Positions 15,717 to 24,969 are shown, counted from the first letter of the stretch. The stretch is 64,000 nt of DNA from Fredinandcohnia humi (GCF_001439915.1 NZ_LMBW01000001.1:137552-201551); one strand, 5' to 3'. The notes: generated by a model from the sequence alone, not told the origin. Numbers and translations are program-made.

Positions 15717-16580
15717 ATGTATAGGCTGCTAGCAATAAATGTTGATGGAACATTACTGCGTACGAATGGTCGGCTTCAAAGTGGAACAAAGGAAGCCATT
15801 GATTACGTCCGAGCAAAGGAAGTGTATGTGACACTCGTAACAAGGCGTCACTTTCCATCGACGAAAAAAATCGCAAAGGCATTGAAGCTAGACTCATTGC
15901 TAATTACGCATAATGGAGGATTCATTGGCAATGATCTAGATAATCCTATTTTTGTAAAACGAATTTCTGAAGAGAAAACATTTAACATTGTCCAGGTATT
16001 AGAAAACTTTAAGTGCAGCATTCGCCTTCAGCATGAAAAGTTTTCGATTGGTAATCGGATGAGGTTTCCCGGTAACCTGATTGCAAAAGCAATGTTTGGC
16101 TCAGGCGATCCGCTCTTTTATCCAATGCAGTTCGTCGATTCCCTAGGTGACCATTTAACCGACAATCCTGTTGCACCCCCTAAAATTGAGGTATATGCAC
16201 AAAGTAAGGATGAACTGGTGACGATCAAAGAAACGATCAATGAGCACTTCCGGGACATCCAAGTTGATTTAACAGAAACGCATAAACTAGAAATCACACC
16301 ATTAGGAGTTTCTAAGCTTAATGGCTTACAAGCTTTAGCCAATCATTTGGATATCCCATTACATGAAACAGTGGTCATCGGTGATTCACCTGATGATATT
16401 GAAATGATTCAATCTGCCGGGTTAGGGGTTGCGATGTGGAATGCACCGAAGGAAGTCAAATTTGCCGCAGACTGGGTAACACGTTCCAACAATATGAATG
16501 GCGTCTCCTATATGATTAAAGAGTATTTCCGAAAACAGCAAAGAATTGAGTTTTTAAAACAAATCAAGATTGAAAAATAA
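15717..16580 (+). CDS. yhaX: YhaX, HAD-superfamily Cof-type phosphatase
   Basis: A 287-residue hydrolase of the Cof/HAD-IIB class. The N-terminal motif is L-L-A-I-N-V-D-G-T-L-L, and motifs II/III (V-T-R-R, K-L-N-G-L) and IV (V-I-G-D-S-P-D-D-I-E-M) are present. The usual first nucleophile motif is D-x-D-G-T; here it reads N-V-D-G-T, so the canonical nucleophilic Asp is replaced by Asn. That is also a reason to test activity before assuming phosphatase function. B. subtilis YhaX (288 aa) was first found as a sigma-E-controlled sporulation gene. AAGGGGGA lies ahead of the ATG. It has its own terminator. Confidence 0.82.
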   Translation: MYRLLAINVDGTLLRTNGRLQSGTKEAIDYVRAKEVYVTLVTRRHFPSTKKIAKALKLDSLLITHNGGFIGNDLDNPIFVKRISEEKTFNIVQVLENFKCSIRLQHEKFSIGNRMRFPGNLIAKAMFGSGDPLFYPMQFVDSLGDHLTDNPVAPPKIEVYAQSKDELVTIKETINEHFRDIQVDLTETHKLEITPLGVSKLNGLQALANHLDIPLHETVVIGDSPDDIEMIQSAGLGVAMWNAPKEVKFAADWVTRSNNMNGVSYMIKEYFRKQQRIEFLKQIKIEK

Positions 16581-16589
16581 AGATGGATG

Positions 16590-16614
16590 CCTCCACAGTT
16601 TGTGGGGGTTTTTT
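16590..16614 (+). terminator. Terminator of yhaX
   Basis: Stem CCTCCACA / TGTGGGGG, followed by TTTTTT. Confidence 0.8.
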
Positions 16615-16750
16615 AATTTTATTCAGTCGGGATTCAGACCCCGACTGAATAAAATTAAAGCCTTCGGCGGATGCCACAATTTTTCAAAGGTAATTTTTCG
16701 AGGCAAGCTCGAAAAAAATTGGGCACAAATACGCCAAGGCGTATTTGATT
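16615..16750 (+). repeat. Repeat family A, copy 3
   Basis: Short form. The hairpin arms AATTTTATTCAGTCGGG / CCCGACTGAATAAAATT are followed by GCCTTCGGCGGATGCCAC and end in AAATACGCC-AA-GGCGTATTT, a perfect 9-base hairpin. Confidence 0.85.
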
Positions 16751-16802
16751 GGGAAATCTCTCATATTGATTAAAAAACGTACATTCTGTACACTAGGAAG
16801 AG

Positions 16803-16946
16803 TTAATTTAACACAATTCAGCAGAAGTCAAAGGCCTCTGCTGAATTATGTTAAAGCCTCCGGCGGATGCCACAGATTTTCAAAGGAAATTTTTCGAGCT
16901 TGCTCGAAAAAATCTGGGCGCAAATACGCCAAGGCGCATTTGATTA
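16803..16946 (+). repeat. Repeat family A, copy 4 (in the hemZ leader)
   Basis: Tandem to copy 3, 52 bases further on. It has its own arm pair (ATTCAGCAGAAG ... CTCTGCTGAAT), then GCCTCCGGCGGATGCCAC and the terminal AAATACGCC/GGCGCATTT hairpin. Its last base lies 4 bases before the hemZ Shine-Dalgarno sequence. Confidence 0.85.
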
Positions 16947-16967
16947 AATGAAAAGGTGAGGCAAACG

Positions 16968-18482
16968 ATGCGTATTTTGTTCAAAGGACTCGAGGATGAC
17001 CGGTTTATACGACCCCTACAGCTTATCACGAATCTATTTTACGAAGAAAGTGAACTTTCAATTACAAATTTAGAAAATCCAGAACTTATAGTAGACTTTC
17101 AATATGAATATAACAATCCGACGATTACCACATATGCCAAGCTGACTGATATGAAGTCGGGCAATCAATTCGAGGGAAGTTATAGCAAGGAGTTTCCGCC
17201 ATTTGAGAATGAAAAAGAGCTATTCAAAAAGATTAAAAATGCAGTATCTCGTGTTTATGTAATGGTATTACAAGATTTCACAGATATTACTCAGCCATGG
17301 GGAATGCTTACTGGCATCCGCCCAACAAAGCTCTTACACAAAAAAAATCAAGCGGGCATTTCGCCTGAAGTAGCTCACAAACAATTAAAAGAAGATTACT
17401 TAATTACCGATGAAAAAATCGAATTGATGCAGCAAATAGTAGACCGTCAGCTCACAATGGTTCCTGATTTATATCAACTTCAAAATGAAGTGAGCATTTA
17501 TATTGGGATTCCATTCTGCCCAACGAAATGTGCGTATTGTACATTCCCTGCATATGCCATCAATGGAAAACAGGGTTCAGTTAATTCCTTCTTAGGTGGG
17601 CTTCATTATGAGATGCGTGAAACGGGACGTTGGTTAAAGGAAAATAATATTAAAATAACAACCGTCTATTATGGTGGTGGAACCCCTACAAGTATCACAG
17701 CTGAAGAGATGGATATGCTTTATGATGAAATGTATCAGTCTTTCCCTATTGTGAAAAACATTCGTGAAATCACTGTTGAAGCAGGAAGACCAGACACGAT
17801 TACACCGGAAAAACTAGATGTCCTAAAAAAGTGGAATATTGACAGAATCAGTATTAATCCACAGTCCTATATACAGGAAACATTAAAAGCGATCGGTCGT
17901 CATCATACAGTAGATGAAACGATTGAAAAATTCCATCTCGCACGAAATATGGGAATGAACAACATCAATATGGACCTAATCATTGGCTTACCAGGCGAGG
18001 GTGTGGAGGAATTCAACTATACACTTTCTGAAACCGAAAAGCTTATGCCTGAGTCATTAACCGTCCATACCTTATCTTTTAAACGTGCATCTGAAATGAC
18101 ACGGAATAAGAAAAAATATAAGGTTGCAGGCCGTGAGGAAATTACGGATATGATGAACAATGCTTCAACATGGACGAAGGAACATGGCTATGTACCTTAC
18201 TATTTATATCGGATGGAAAACATTCTTGGGAACTTGGAAAATGTCGGTTATTCACTTCCAGGTCAAGAGAGCATTTACAATATTATGATTATGGAAGAAA
18301 TGCAAACAATTATTGGACTAGGCTGTGGCGCAGCTAGTAAATTTGTTGATCCAGTAACGGGTAAAATTACTCAGTTTGCAAACCCGAAGGATCCAAAATC
18401 CTACAATGACAATTTCATGGAATATACAAATAAAAAAATCAATATTTTGAATGAGCTATTTGGAGTGGCAAAAGAGGTATAG
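16968..18482 (+). CDS. hemZ: HemZ, radical SAM coproporphyrinogen III dehydrogenase-type protein
   Basis: The protein has 504 residues with the radical SAM cysteine motif C-P-T-K-C-A-Y-C in F-C-P-T-K-C-A-Y-C-T-F-P-A-Y, then Y-Y-G-G-G-T-P-T (SAM-binding GGE-like) and the N-M-D-L-I-I-G-L-P-G-E strand. A 170-residue N-terminal extension precedes the core, as in B. subtilis HemZ (about 501 aa). HemN-type enzymes oxidise coproporphyrinogen III without oxygen; HemZ is the Bacillus member linked to anaerobic haem synthesis. The ATG at 16968 is chosen because AAAAGGTGAGG lies 6 bases upstream; an earlier GTG is inside that RBS. Two family A repeats lie in the leader. A terminator overlaps the stop codon. 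Confidence 0.9.
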   Translation: MRILFKGLEDDRFIRPLQLITNLFYEESELSITNLENPELIVDFQYEYNNPTITTYAKLTDMKSGNQFEGSYSKEFPPFENEKELFKKIKNAVSRVYVMVLQDFTDITQPWGMLTGIRPTKLLHKKNQAGISPEVAHKQLKEDYLITDEKIELMQQIVDRQLTMVPDLYQLQNEVSIYIGIPFCPTKCAYCTFPAYAINGKQGSVNSFLGGLHYEMRETGRWLKENNIKITTVYYGGGTPTSITAEEMDMLYDEMYQSFPIVKNIREITVEAGRPDTITPEKLDVLKKWNIDRISINPQSYIQETLKAIGRHHTVDETIEKFHLARNMGMNNINMDLIIGLPGEGVEEFNYTLSETEKLMPESLTVHTLSFKRASEMTRNKKKYKVAGREEITDMMNNASTWTKEHGYVPYYLYRMENILGNLENVGYSLPGQESIYNIMIMEEMQTIIGLGCGAASKFVDPVTGKITQFANPKDPKSYNDNFMEYTNKKINILNELFGVAKEV

Positions 18483-18507
18483 GAAACTATGCCTCTTTCT
18501 TTTTTTG
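18472..18507 (+). terminator. Terminator overlapping the hemZ stop codon
   Basis: Stem AAGAGGTATAG / CTATGCCTCTT (one G-U pair), loop GAAA, followed by TCTTTTTTT. The stop codon TAG is part of the left arm. Confidence 0.8.
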
Positions 18508-18577
18508 GGACATTATAATTACCTAACCTTACTCATATATTTATAAAAGTGAAACCCTTATCATAGGAGGGAAAACG

Positions 18578-19717
18578 ATGACAGCACGTTATTTACAAGA
18601 TGAGCATCGAATTTTTCGGGATGCTTTTCGCAAGTTCCTTGAAAAAGAAGCATACCCCTTTTATACCGATTGGGAAAAAGACAGGATGATTCCACGGTCC
18701 TTTTGGTCAAAAATGGGAGAGAATGGTTTCCTTTGCCCGTGGGTTGATGAAAAGTATGGAGGTTTTAACGCTGATTTCGCCTATTCGGTCGTCATCAATG
18801 AAGAGCTTGAACGAGTTGGTGCAAGCATGATCGGGATCGGCCTCCATAGTGATATCGTTGTTCCATATTTGAAAGAGTATGGATCCGAGGAACAAAAACA
18901 GAAATGGCTGCCAAAATGTATTTCAGGTGAAATTATCACAGCGATTGCGATGACAGAGCCAGGTGCTGGTTCAGATTTAGCTGGGATTAAAACAACAGCA
19001 ATAAAGGAGAGTGACTATTATATTGTCAATGGTCAGAAAACCTTTATCACAAATGGCATCCATGCTGATTTAGTCGTTGTTGTTTGTAAAACAGATCCGA
19101 AGGCAAAGCATAAAGGGATTAGTTTGTTAGTATTCGAAAAGGATACTCCCGGATTTTCAAGAGGGCGGAAGCTAGATAAGGTCGGGCTTCATGCTCAAGA
19201 TACGGCAGAACTTATTTTTGAGGATGCAAAGGTTCCTGCTGAAAACCTAATTGGAGTGGAAGGAAAGGGTTTTTATTATTTAATGCAGCAGCTCCAGCAG
19301 GAACGACTGATTGTTGCAATCTCGGCCCAAATCGCAGCAGAGACAATGTTAAAGCTAACCTTAAAATATGTAAAAGATCGCGAGGCATTCGGAAAATCGA
19401 TTAGCAAATTCCAACATATTCAATTTAGACTTGCCGAAATGGCGACTGAAATAGAGATTGGCAGAACATTTTTAGATGATTTAATTGAACAGCATATTGC
19501 TGAAAAGGATGTGGTGACAAAGGTTTCAATGGCAAAATGGTGGTTAACAGACATGGCAAAAAAAGTAGCGGCAGAATGTATGCATCTTCATGGTGGATAT
19601 GGGTATATGGAGGAATACGAGATTGCGAGAAGGTATCGCGACACACCTGTATCGGCAATTTATGCAGGTACAAATGAAATTATGAAAACAATCATAGTGA
19701 AAAATATGGGGATATAA
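18578..19717 (+). CDS. Acyl-CoA dehydrogenase, 379 aa
   Basis: A full-length acyl-CoA dehydrogenase (FAD enzyme, first step of beta-oxidation). Motifs are A-M-T-E-P-G-A-G-S-D-L-A-G (flavin/substrate), the Q-R-E-A-F-G-like D-R-E-A-F-G-K-S-I, L-H-G-G-Y-G-Y-M-E-E-Y and the catalytic-glutamate segment Y-A-G-T-N-E-I-M. The ATG follows AGGAGGGAAAACG. It is the first of three genes for fatty-acid use (dehydrogenase, acyl-CoA ligase, enoyl-CoA hydratase) that probably form a unit; only 40 bases separate it from the ligase. These two genes are not part of the B. subtilis hemZ-yhaR neighbourhood as I recall it. Acyl chain specificity is not evident. Confidence 0.9.
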   Translation: MTARYLQDEHRIFRDAFRKFLEKEAYPFYTDWEKDRMIPRSFWSKMGENGFLCPWVDEKYGGFNADFAYSVVINEELERVGASMIGIGLHSDIVVPYLKEYGSEEQKQKWLPKCISGEIITAIAMTEPGAGSDLAGIKTTAIKESDYYIVNGQKTFITNGIHADLVVVVCKTDPKAKHKGISLLVFEKDTPGFSRGRKLDKVGLHAQDTAELIFEDAKVPAENLIGVEGKGFYYLMQQLQQERLIVAISAQIAAETMLKLTLKYVKDREAFGKSISKFQHIQFRLAEMATEIEIGRTFLDDLIEQHIAEKDVVTKVSMAKWWLTDMAKKVAAECMHLHGGYGYMEEYEIARRYRDTPVSAIYAGTNEIMKTIIVKNMGI

Positions 19718-19757
19718 GTGTTTCACTATTATAATTTTTAAATTGGGGGAATGGATT

Positions 19758-21374
19758 ATGATGAATGTACCATTGCTAGTTTCTTCAATGCTCGAGCGCG
19801 CGGAAAGGTATTTTCCTAAGAAAACGGTTGTTTCGAGAACTTCAACTGGAATTGTAACCCATACTTATAAGGAAATTGGCGAGCGAACAAGAAGATTATC
19901 AAGTGCCCTTGAAAAAATAGGTGTGACGAAAGGATACCGTGTAGGGACACTAGCATGGAATCATCATCGTCATCTTGAAGCTTATTTTGCCATACCTGGA
20001 ATTGGAGCCGTTTTGCACACAATTAATATTCGCCTTACACCTGCGCATATTGTCTATATCATCAATCATGCGGAGGATAAGGTTTTGCTTTTTGACGAAG
20101 ACCTGCTTCCATTATTAGAAAAAGTAAAGGACCAATTAAAAACAGTTGAAGCCTATGTCATCCTGACAGATAAAGATGAATTGCCTGAATCAAACTTAGA
20201 ACCCCTTTATCATTATGAAAAAATAGTAAGCGAAGGAAATCCTGCATTTGAATTTAAGAAAGATGTAGATGAAAATGATCCAGTAGGAATGTGTTATACA
20301 TCTGCAACTACTGGAAATCCAAAAGGGGTTATCTATTCTAATCGCGGTATTGTGTTGCATAGTATGGCACTTGGGCTTGCTGATAACACTGGATTATCGG
20401 AAAGCGATATTGCTATGCCTGTTGTTCCCATGTTCCATGTAAATGCCTGGGGCTTGCCGTTTGCTGCTGTTTGGTTTGGAACAACACTTGTTATGCCAGG
20501 ACCCTATTTTACTCCAAAGGTTTTAGCTGAATTAATAGATACCGAGAAGGTAACAGTCACTGCGGGAGTACCAACCATCTGGCTAGGGCTTCTTAATGAA
20601 TTAGAGCAAGGCAATTACGATACGAGTAGTTTAACCCGCATCCTATGTGGTGGGTCGGCAGCTCCAAAAGGGCTGATTAAAGCTTTTGAATCAAAATATA
20701 AAATTCCGTTTATCCATGCGTATGGGATGACAGAGACCACACCTCTTGTTGTTTTATCTCGTCTAAAAAGCTATCAAAATGATCTTTCCGAAGATGAAAA
20801 ATTAGAAATCCAATCGAAACAAGGATCGCTTGTGCCTTTAGTTGAAATGAAGGTCGTAGGGGCAAATGGGGAGGTTGCCAATGACGGGAAGGAAATGGGA
20901 GAGCTCTTGTTAAGAGGGAACTGGATTGCTGACGAGTATTACAAGGATGAGAGAACGAACGAAGGGTTCCGTGATGGGTGGCTCCATACAGGGGATGTTG
21001 TAACAGTCGACGAAGAAGGAGTTGTGAAGATTGTCGACAGAACGAAGGATTTGATCAAAAGCGGTGGGGAATGGATATCCTCTGTCGATATCGAAAATGC
21101 GCTTATGGCCCATGATGCCGTATTTGAAGCAACCGTTATCGCAGTCCCGCATGAAAGATGGCAGGAGCGACCTGTGGCATGTGTTGTGTTAAAGGATGCT
21201 GCAAAGGAGCAAACAACAAAGGATGAACTATACGAGTTCCTAAAGCCACAATTTGCAAAATGGTGGTTACCGGATGATATCATCTTCATGGATGAAATTC
21301 CGAAAACATCGGTAGGAAAATTCCTAAAGAGAGCACTGCGTGAGCAATTAAAGGACCATTTATCCAAGGTTTAA
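19758..21374 (+). CDS. AMP-forming acyl-CoA ligase, 538 aa
   Basis: Member of the ANL superfamily: carboxylate + ATP + CoA to acyl-CoA. The P-loop-like motif reads Y-T-S-A-T-T-G-N-P-K-G-V (usual form T-S-G-T-T-G, so Gly is Ala here). It is followed by A-Y-G-M-T-E-T-T-P, L-H-T-G-D-V, the hinge V-D-R-T-K-D-L-I-K-S-G-G-E-W-I-S and the C-terminal catalytic lysine P-K-T-S-V-G-K-F. Length and motifs fit long/medium-chain fatty acyl-CoA synthetases. The ATG at 19758 follows TTGGGGGA with 7 bases spacing, so the open frame from 19743 is trimmed. It lies between an acyl-CoA dehydrogenase and yhaR. Confidence 0.88.
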   Translation: MMNVPLLVSSMLERAERYFPKKTVVSRTSTGIVTHTYKEIGERTRRLSSALEKIGVTKGYRVGTLAWNHHRHLEAYFAIPGIGAVLHTINIRLTPAHIVYIINHAEDKVLLFDEDLLPLLEKVKDQLKTVEAYVILTDKDELPESNLEPLYHYEKIVSEGNPAFEFKKDVDENDPVGMCYTSATTGNPKGVIYSNRGIVLHSMALGLADNTGLSESDIAMPVVPMFHVNAWGLPFAAVWFGTTLVMPGPYFTPKVLAELIDTEKVTVTAGVPTIWLGLLNELEQGNYDTSSLTRILCGGSAAPKGLIKAFESKYKIPFIHAYGMTETTPLVVLSRLKSYQNDLSEDEKLEIQSKQGSLVPLVEMKVVGANGEVANDGKEMGELLLRGNWIADEYYKDERTNEGFRDGWLHTGDVVTVDEEGVVKIVDRTKDLIKSGGEWISSVDIENALMAHDAVFEATVIAVPHERWQERPVACVVLKDAAKEQTTKDELYEFLKPQFAKWWLPDDIIFMDEIPKTSVGKFLKRALREQLKDHLSKV

Positions 21375-21486
21375 TAAGCCACAAGGTCATCCAAAAAACT
21401 TTGGGTGGCCTTAAGTTTGGAAAACGGTTTCAATTAAATTGATATAATTGTATAATGTGGGTAACACCACATAAGGGGGCTTAATA

Positions 21487-22275
21487 ATGGCAACTGAACA
21501 AGTAGAAAAAGTGTTACTACATATGGATGATCGAGTAGCGTATCTTACTCTAAATCGCCCTAAGTCACTAAATGCAATGGATGTTGACATGTTAAATCAA
21601 ATTTTACATAGTTTAAAAGAGGTAGCTGCCAATGATAAAGTGGATATTCTTGTGTTGGCAGGAAGCGGAACTGGGTTTTCAGCCGGTGGGGACATAAAAA
21701 CAATGCTGAGCCGGGCAGATGATACAGAATTTGAACCTGTAATGGAACTTATATCTGAAATAACGAAAACTCTTTACCTATTGCCGAAATTGGTCATTAG
21801 TGCGATTCATGGATCAGCAGCTGGACTTGGATTAAGCTTAGCGCTAGGTGCTGACTATATTATTGTCGATCGACTATCAAGTGTAGCTATGAATTTCATC
21901 CGTATTGGTCTAATTCCTGATGGAGGTGCACACTTCTTCCTTGAAAAAAGACTTGGCGAAGCAAAAGCAAAGCATGTGATTTGGGAAGGAAAACAATTGT
22001 CGCCTGGGGAAGCTTTGCACATCGGATTAATTGATGAAGTTGCGGAGGAAGAACTGCAAACAGCTGTTATTCATAAGGTGAAAAAGTGGAAAAAAAGACC
22101 AATACTAGCCATGATTCAAACGAAATCCATCTATAATCAAATGCACCTGCCAGAGCTTGAAAAAATACTGGAATTAGAAAAACAAGGTCAGCAGGCAATG
22201 AGAGGTACAAAGGACCACCGCGAAGGCATTCAAGCCTTTTTGGAAAAAAGAAAACCGATTTTTATCGGTGAATAA
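21487..22275 (+). CDS. yhaR: YhaR, enoyl-CoA hydratase/isomerase family protein
   Basis: A 262-residue crotonase-fold protein. Oxyanion-hole segments are S-A-G-G-D-I-K and G-S-A-A-G-L-G-L-S-L-A-L-G-A-D; the substrate/catalytic loop is L-I-P-D-G-G-A-H-F-F-L. Typical hydratases have two catalytic glutamates; the second one (E-x-x-x-G-x-x-P region) is Asp in P-D-G-G, so it could be an isomerase or hydratase. The position ahead of yhzD/yhaQP matches B. subtilis YhaR. The RBS AAGGGGGC precedes the ATG, and its strong terminator ends the fatty-acid group. Confidence 0.85.
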   Translation: MATEQVEKVLLHMDDRVAYLTLNRPKSLNAMDVDMLNQILHSLKEVAANDKVDILVLAGSGTGFSAGGDIKTMLSRADDTEFEPVMELISEITKTLYLLPKLVISAIHGSAAGLGLSLALGADYIIVDRLSSVAMNFIRIGLIPDGGAHFFLEKRLGEAKAKHVIWEGKQLSPGEALHIGLIDEVAEEELQTAVIHKVKKWKKRPILAMIQTKSIYNQMHLPELEKILELEKQGQQAMRGTKDHREGIQAFLEKRKPIFIGE

Positions 22276-22280
22276 TGAAG

Positions 22281-22311
22281 AAATCCCGCTGAACTTCAGC
22301 GGGATTTTTTT
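22281..22311 (+). terminator. Terminator of yhaR
   Basis: Perfect 12-base stem AATCCCGCTGAA / TTCAGCGGGATT, one-base loop region, then TTTTTT. It could also act on the opposite strand for the yhzD-like gene. Confidence 0.85.
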
Positions 22312-22343
22312 AGGATAATTAGGTACCCCAATTGGCTACCTGA

Positions 22344-22526
22344 TTAACGATGAAACAACACTAATTTTCCTTTAGTGCTTGTACATCGATGGGTGGTTTC
22401 CAAATAGTTTTTTTCTTTAAGGATCTTTTCTCCCGTTACCTTCGCTTCTTTTTCAGAAGCAGCTTCAAATGATTCCTCGAGTAGTTTTTCTCCCGTTTTA
22501 TCAAACACAGTTAACACATAATTCAT
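22344..22526 (-). CDS. YhzD-like small protein, 60 aa
   Basis: A basic small protein (M-N-Y-V-L-T-V-F-D-K-T-G-E-K-L-L-E-E-S-F-E-A) ending T-H-R-C-T-S-T-K-G-K-L-V-L-F-H-R. It matches my memory of the YhzD family, found between yhaR and yhaQ in Bacillus; function unknown. The start at 22526 is chosen because GGGGGA is 7 bases upstream and abuts the other in-frame ATG at 22532. It is leftward, between two rightward operons, and may use the yhaR hairpin as its terminator. Confidence 0.65.
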   Translation of the reverse strand: MNYVLTVFDKTGEKLLEESFEAASEKEAKVTGEKILKEKNYLETTHRCTSTKGKLVLFHR

Positions 22527-22674
22527 TGTCATTCCCCCATGTTATTCTGTTATTTAAAGTGTAGTTGATAGGTAGATTTCACGCAACATAAAATCATTTT
22601 CAAATGTGTTATGATAAAAAGTGAAACTTTTTTCTAACTTAATCGTAGAAACTACTAGAAAAGGAGGAGAATTG

Positions 22675-23574
22675 ATGGCATTACAACTAGAACATGTGAC
22701 GAAACGATTTGGTAGCTTTACTGCCGTTGATAATCTGTCAATCGAAATTCCAGAGAGCGAAATGTTTGGATTTCTCGGTGCGAATGGAGCTGGAAAGACC
22801 ACAACATTCCGAATGATCCTGGGATTATTGGATGTCAGTGATGGCCGAATTAGTTGGGATGGAAAGAAGATTAATTATAATACAAGCCATTTAATCGGAT
22901 ATCTGCCAGAGGAAAGAGGGCTATATCCGAAAATGAAGGTGCGCGACCAACTTGTATATTTAGCAAGACTTCGGGGGATGCAGAAACAAGATATTTTAAA
23001 ACAAATTGATTACTGGCTCGAGCGATTTAAGGTACCTGAATATGCAACAAAAAAGGTTGAGGAATTGTCAAAAGGGAACCAACAAAAAATCCAGTTTATC
23101 GCTTCTGTGATACATAAGCCAAAGCTTCTTATTCTGGATGAGCCATTCAGTGGACTAGACCCTGTGAATGTCGAGATTTTAAAAGACGCAGTTGTGGATT
23201 TGAAAAATGCAGGAACCTCAATTGTGTTCTCCAGTCACCGGATGGAGCATGTTGAGGAATTATGCGAGCATTTATGCATTATGCACCATGGAAAACCAGT
23301 TGTACATGGGTCATTAAAGGAAATAAAGCGCTCATTTGGAAAGAAAAACGTGATTGTACATGCTGATTTTGATATTAGCCATTTAACAACATTAGCAGGT
23401 GTTACAAGGTCAAAGGAAACAGCGGAGGGACTTCATTTACAGGTTGAAAGTGAAGAAATTTCACAAAAAATCCTTGATTCAATTGCAGGAAAAGGTTTTG
23501 TTCGAAAGTTTGTCTTAGAAGAACCATCCTTAAATGATATTTTTATCGAAAAGGTAGGTGCTTCCTATGAATAA
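22675..23574 (+). CDS. yhaQ: YhaQ, ABC exporter ATPase (NatA-like)
   Basis: A 299-residue ABC ATPase of the drug/Na+ export type. Walker A is G-A-N-G-A-G-K-T-T-T, the signature reads E-L-S-K-G-N-Q-Q-K (typical L-S-x-G-x-x-Q-K variant of this class), Walker B is L-L-I-L-D-E-P-F-S-G-L-D-P and the switch is S-S-H-R-M-E. It has a C-terminal extension common in NatA/YhaQ proteins. The ATG at 22675 follows AAGGAGGAGAATTG. The stop codon overlaps yhaP by 8 bases, so coupling with its permease is clear. Substrate unknown; Na+ or antimicrobial export are family options. Confidence 0.9.
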   Translation: MALQLEHVTKRFGSFTAVDNLSIEIPESEMFGFLGANGAGKTTTFRMILGLLDVSDGRISWDGKKINYNTSHLIGYLPEERGLYPKMKVRDQLVYLARLRGMQKQDILKQIDYWLERFKVPEYATKKVEELSKGNQQKIQFIASVIHKPKLLILDEPFSGLDPVNVEILKDAVVDLKNAGTSIVFSSHRMEHVEELCEHLCIMHHGKPVVHGSLKEIKRSFGKKNVIVHADFDISHLTTLAGVTRSKETAEGLHLQVESEEISQKILDSIAGKGFVRKFVLEEPSLNDIFIEKVGASYE

Positions 23575-24820
23575 ATTTTGGATTATCCTATTTCACACCT
23601 ATGTGAGTAAATTAAGGACCAAATCTTTTATAATAACTACGCTTATAACAGCACTCATTATTTTTGGTCTTGCAAACATTCAAACCATCATTGAAAAATT
23701 TGATAAAGACGAAACCAGTCATGTTGCTGTTCTAACTGACTCGGAAGGACTTTATCAGGCATATGAACAAACTTTAATAGCAATGTCTAGTGATATTGTA
23801 ATTGAAAAGATGGACAAAACTGAAGATCAAGCAAAAGAACTGGTAGCATCCGAAGAGATTACAGGATATCTCATTTTGGCAGAGACGGCTGAAGGACTTC
23901 CAGAAGGAATATATAAAGCCCCATCAATTACTGATTCAGCAATTACCGGGCAGCTTGAACAGGCTCTTCAGCAATTGAAGGTAACGATCGCGACAACAAA
24001 AGCGGGATTATCACCTGAGCAGATTAATGAACTTTATGCACCTGTTCAATTCGAAAAACAAGCTCTTGAGGAAAATGCAAAATCTGAAGAAGAACTTAAT
24101 CAAGCACGTGGCTTAGTATATGTCCTTCTATTTGTTATCTATTTTGCAGTCATCATGTACGCAAATATGATTGCGATGGAAGTTGCGACTGAAAAGTCAT
24201 CCCGTGTTATGGAAATTCTCATTTCAAGTGTTTCCCCGATTAAGCAAATGTTCGGGAAGATTCTTGGTATTGCTCTACTAAGCCTAACCCAATTTGCTGT
24301 CATTTTAGCTGTTGGATATGGTTCCTTAAAGCAAAGCATGAGCGGTATGGAAGGCGGATTTTTTGAAGTGTTTGGTTTTGGCGATCTGCCGGTTTCAACG
24401 TTTGTGTATGCTGGAGTATTCTTTATTTTAGGTTATTTGCTATTTGCAACACTTGCTGCCTTTTTAGGTTCATTAGTAAGTCGTATTGAAGATGTTCAAC
24501 AAATGATTACCCCGATGACCCTGTTAATTGTTGCCGCATTTATGATAGCAATGTTTGGTCTAACAAAACCGGAATCATCCGTGATTACAATTACTTCATT
24601 TATTCCGTTTTTTTCACCAATGATTATGTTCCTTCGCGTTGGGATGCTAACACTACCAACCTGGGAAATCGCATTATCAATCGGAATACTAGTGCTAACC
24701 ATCACACTATTAGCCATTTTCGGTGCACGAGTCTACCGAGGAGGAGTCCTAATGTATGGCAAATCATCCTCCTTCAAAGACATTAAGAAAGCCCTGCAAT
24801 TAACAAAGAGTGAAAAATAA
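23567..24820 (+). CDS. yhaP: YhaP, ABC exporter permease (NatB-like)
   Basis: A 417-residue ABC-2 type permease. One N-terminal membrane segment (I-I-T-T-L-I-T-A-L-I-I-F-G-L) is followed by a large extracytoplasmic domain (about residues 40-185) and a block of five hydrophobic segments with the family E-K-S-S-R-V-M-E-I-L-I-S-S-V motif. It pairs with YhaQ, with which it overlaps by 8 bases; AGGTAGGTG acts as RBS inside yhaQ. The last 35 or so codons show more C-ending triplets than the rest, and a family C repeat follows the stop immediately. Confidence 0.88.
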   Translation: MNKFWIILFHTYVSKLRTKSFIITTLITALIIFGLANIQTIIEKFDKDETSHVAVLTDSEGLYQAYEQTLIAMSSDIVIEKMDKTEDQAKELVASEEITGYLILAETAEGLPEGIYKAPSITDSAITGQLEQALQQLKVTIATTKAGLSPEQINELYAPVQFEKQALEENAKSEEELNQARGLVYVLLFVIYFAVIMYANMIAMEVATEKSSRVMEILISSVSPIKQMFGKILGIALLSLTQFAVILAVGYGSLKQSMSGMEGGFFEVFGFGDLPVSTFVYAGVFFILGYLLFATLAAFLGSLVSRIEDVQQMITPMTLLIVAAFMIAMFGLTKPESSVITITSFIPFFSPMIMFLRVGMLTLPTWEIALSIGILVLTITLLAIFGARVYRGGVLMYGKSSSFKDIKKALQLTKSEK

Positions 24821-24850
24821 GGGACCAGAGGGACGGTTCTACTGGTTCCA
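24821..24850. repeat. Repeat family C, copy 3 (short)
   Basis: GGGACCAGAGGGACGGTTCT followed by ACTGGTTCC, starting directly at the yhaP stop codon. Only one arm pair is present. Confidence 0.6.
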
Positions 24851-24854
24851 ATTT

Positions 24855-24883
24855 AACCGAGGGAAGCTAACCCTCGGTTTTTT
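24855..24883 (+). terminator. Terminator of yhaQP
   Basis: Stem AACCGAGGG / CCCTCGGTT with a 7-base loop, then TTTT. Confidence 0.8.
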
Positions 24884-24969
24884 AATATAAAAAATTCATA
24901 AAGTAAGAACGTGCATTCGTATTCTAATGATGGTAGAATAAAATTAATAGAACAAAGGGGGCGCCTGAG

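Noticed and set aside
16570-16951. Two short open frames between yhaX and hemZ
   Set aside because: Both consist of family A repeat sequence; similar frames recur only because the repeat recurs.
20939-21367. 142-codon leftward open frame inside the acyl-CoA ligase gene
   Set aside because: A shadow of the C-terminal ligase domain, whose motifs are intact on the plus strand.
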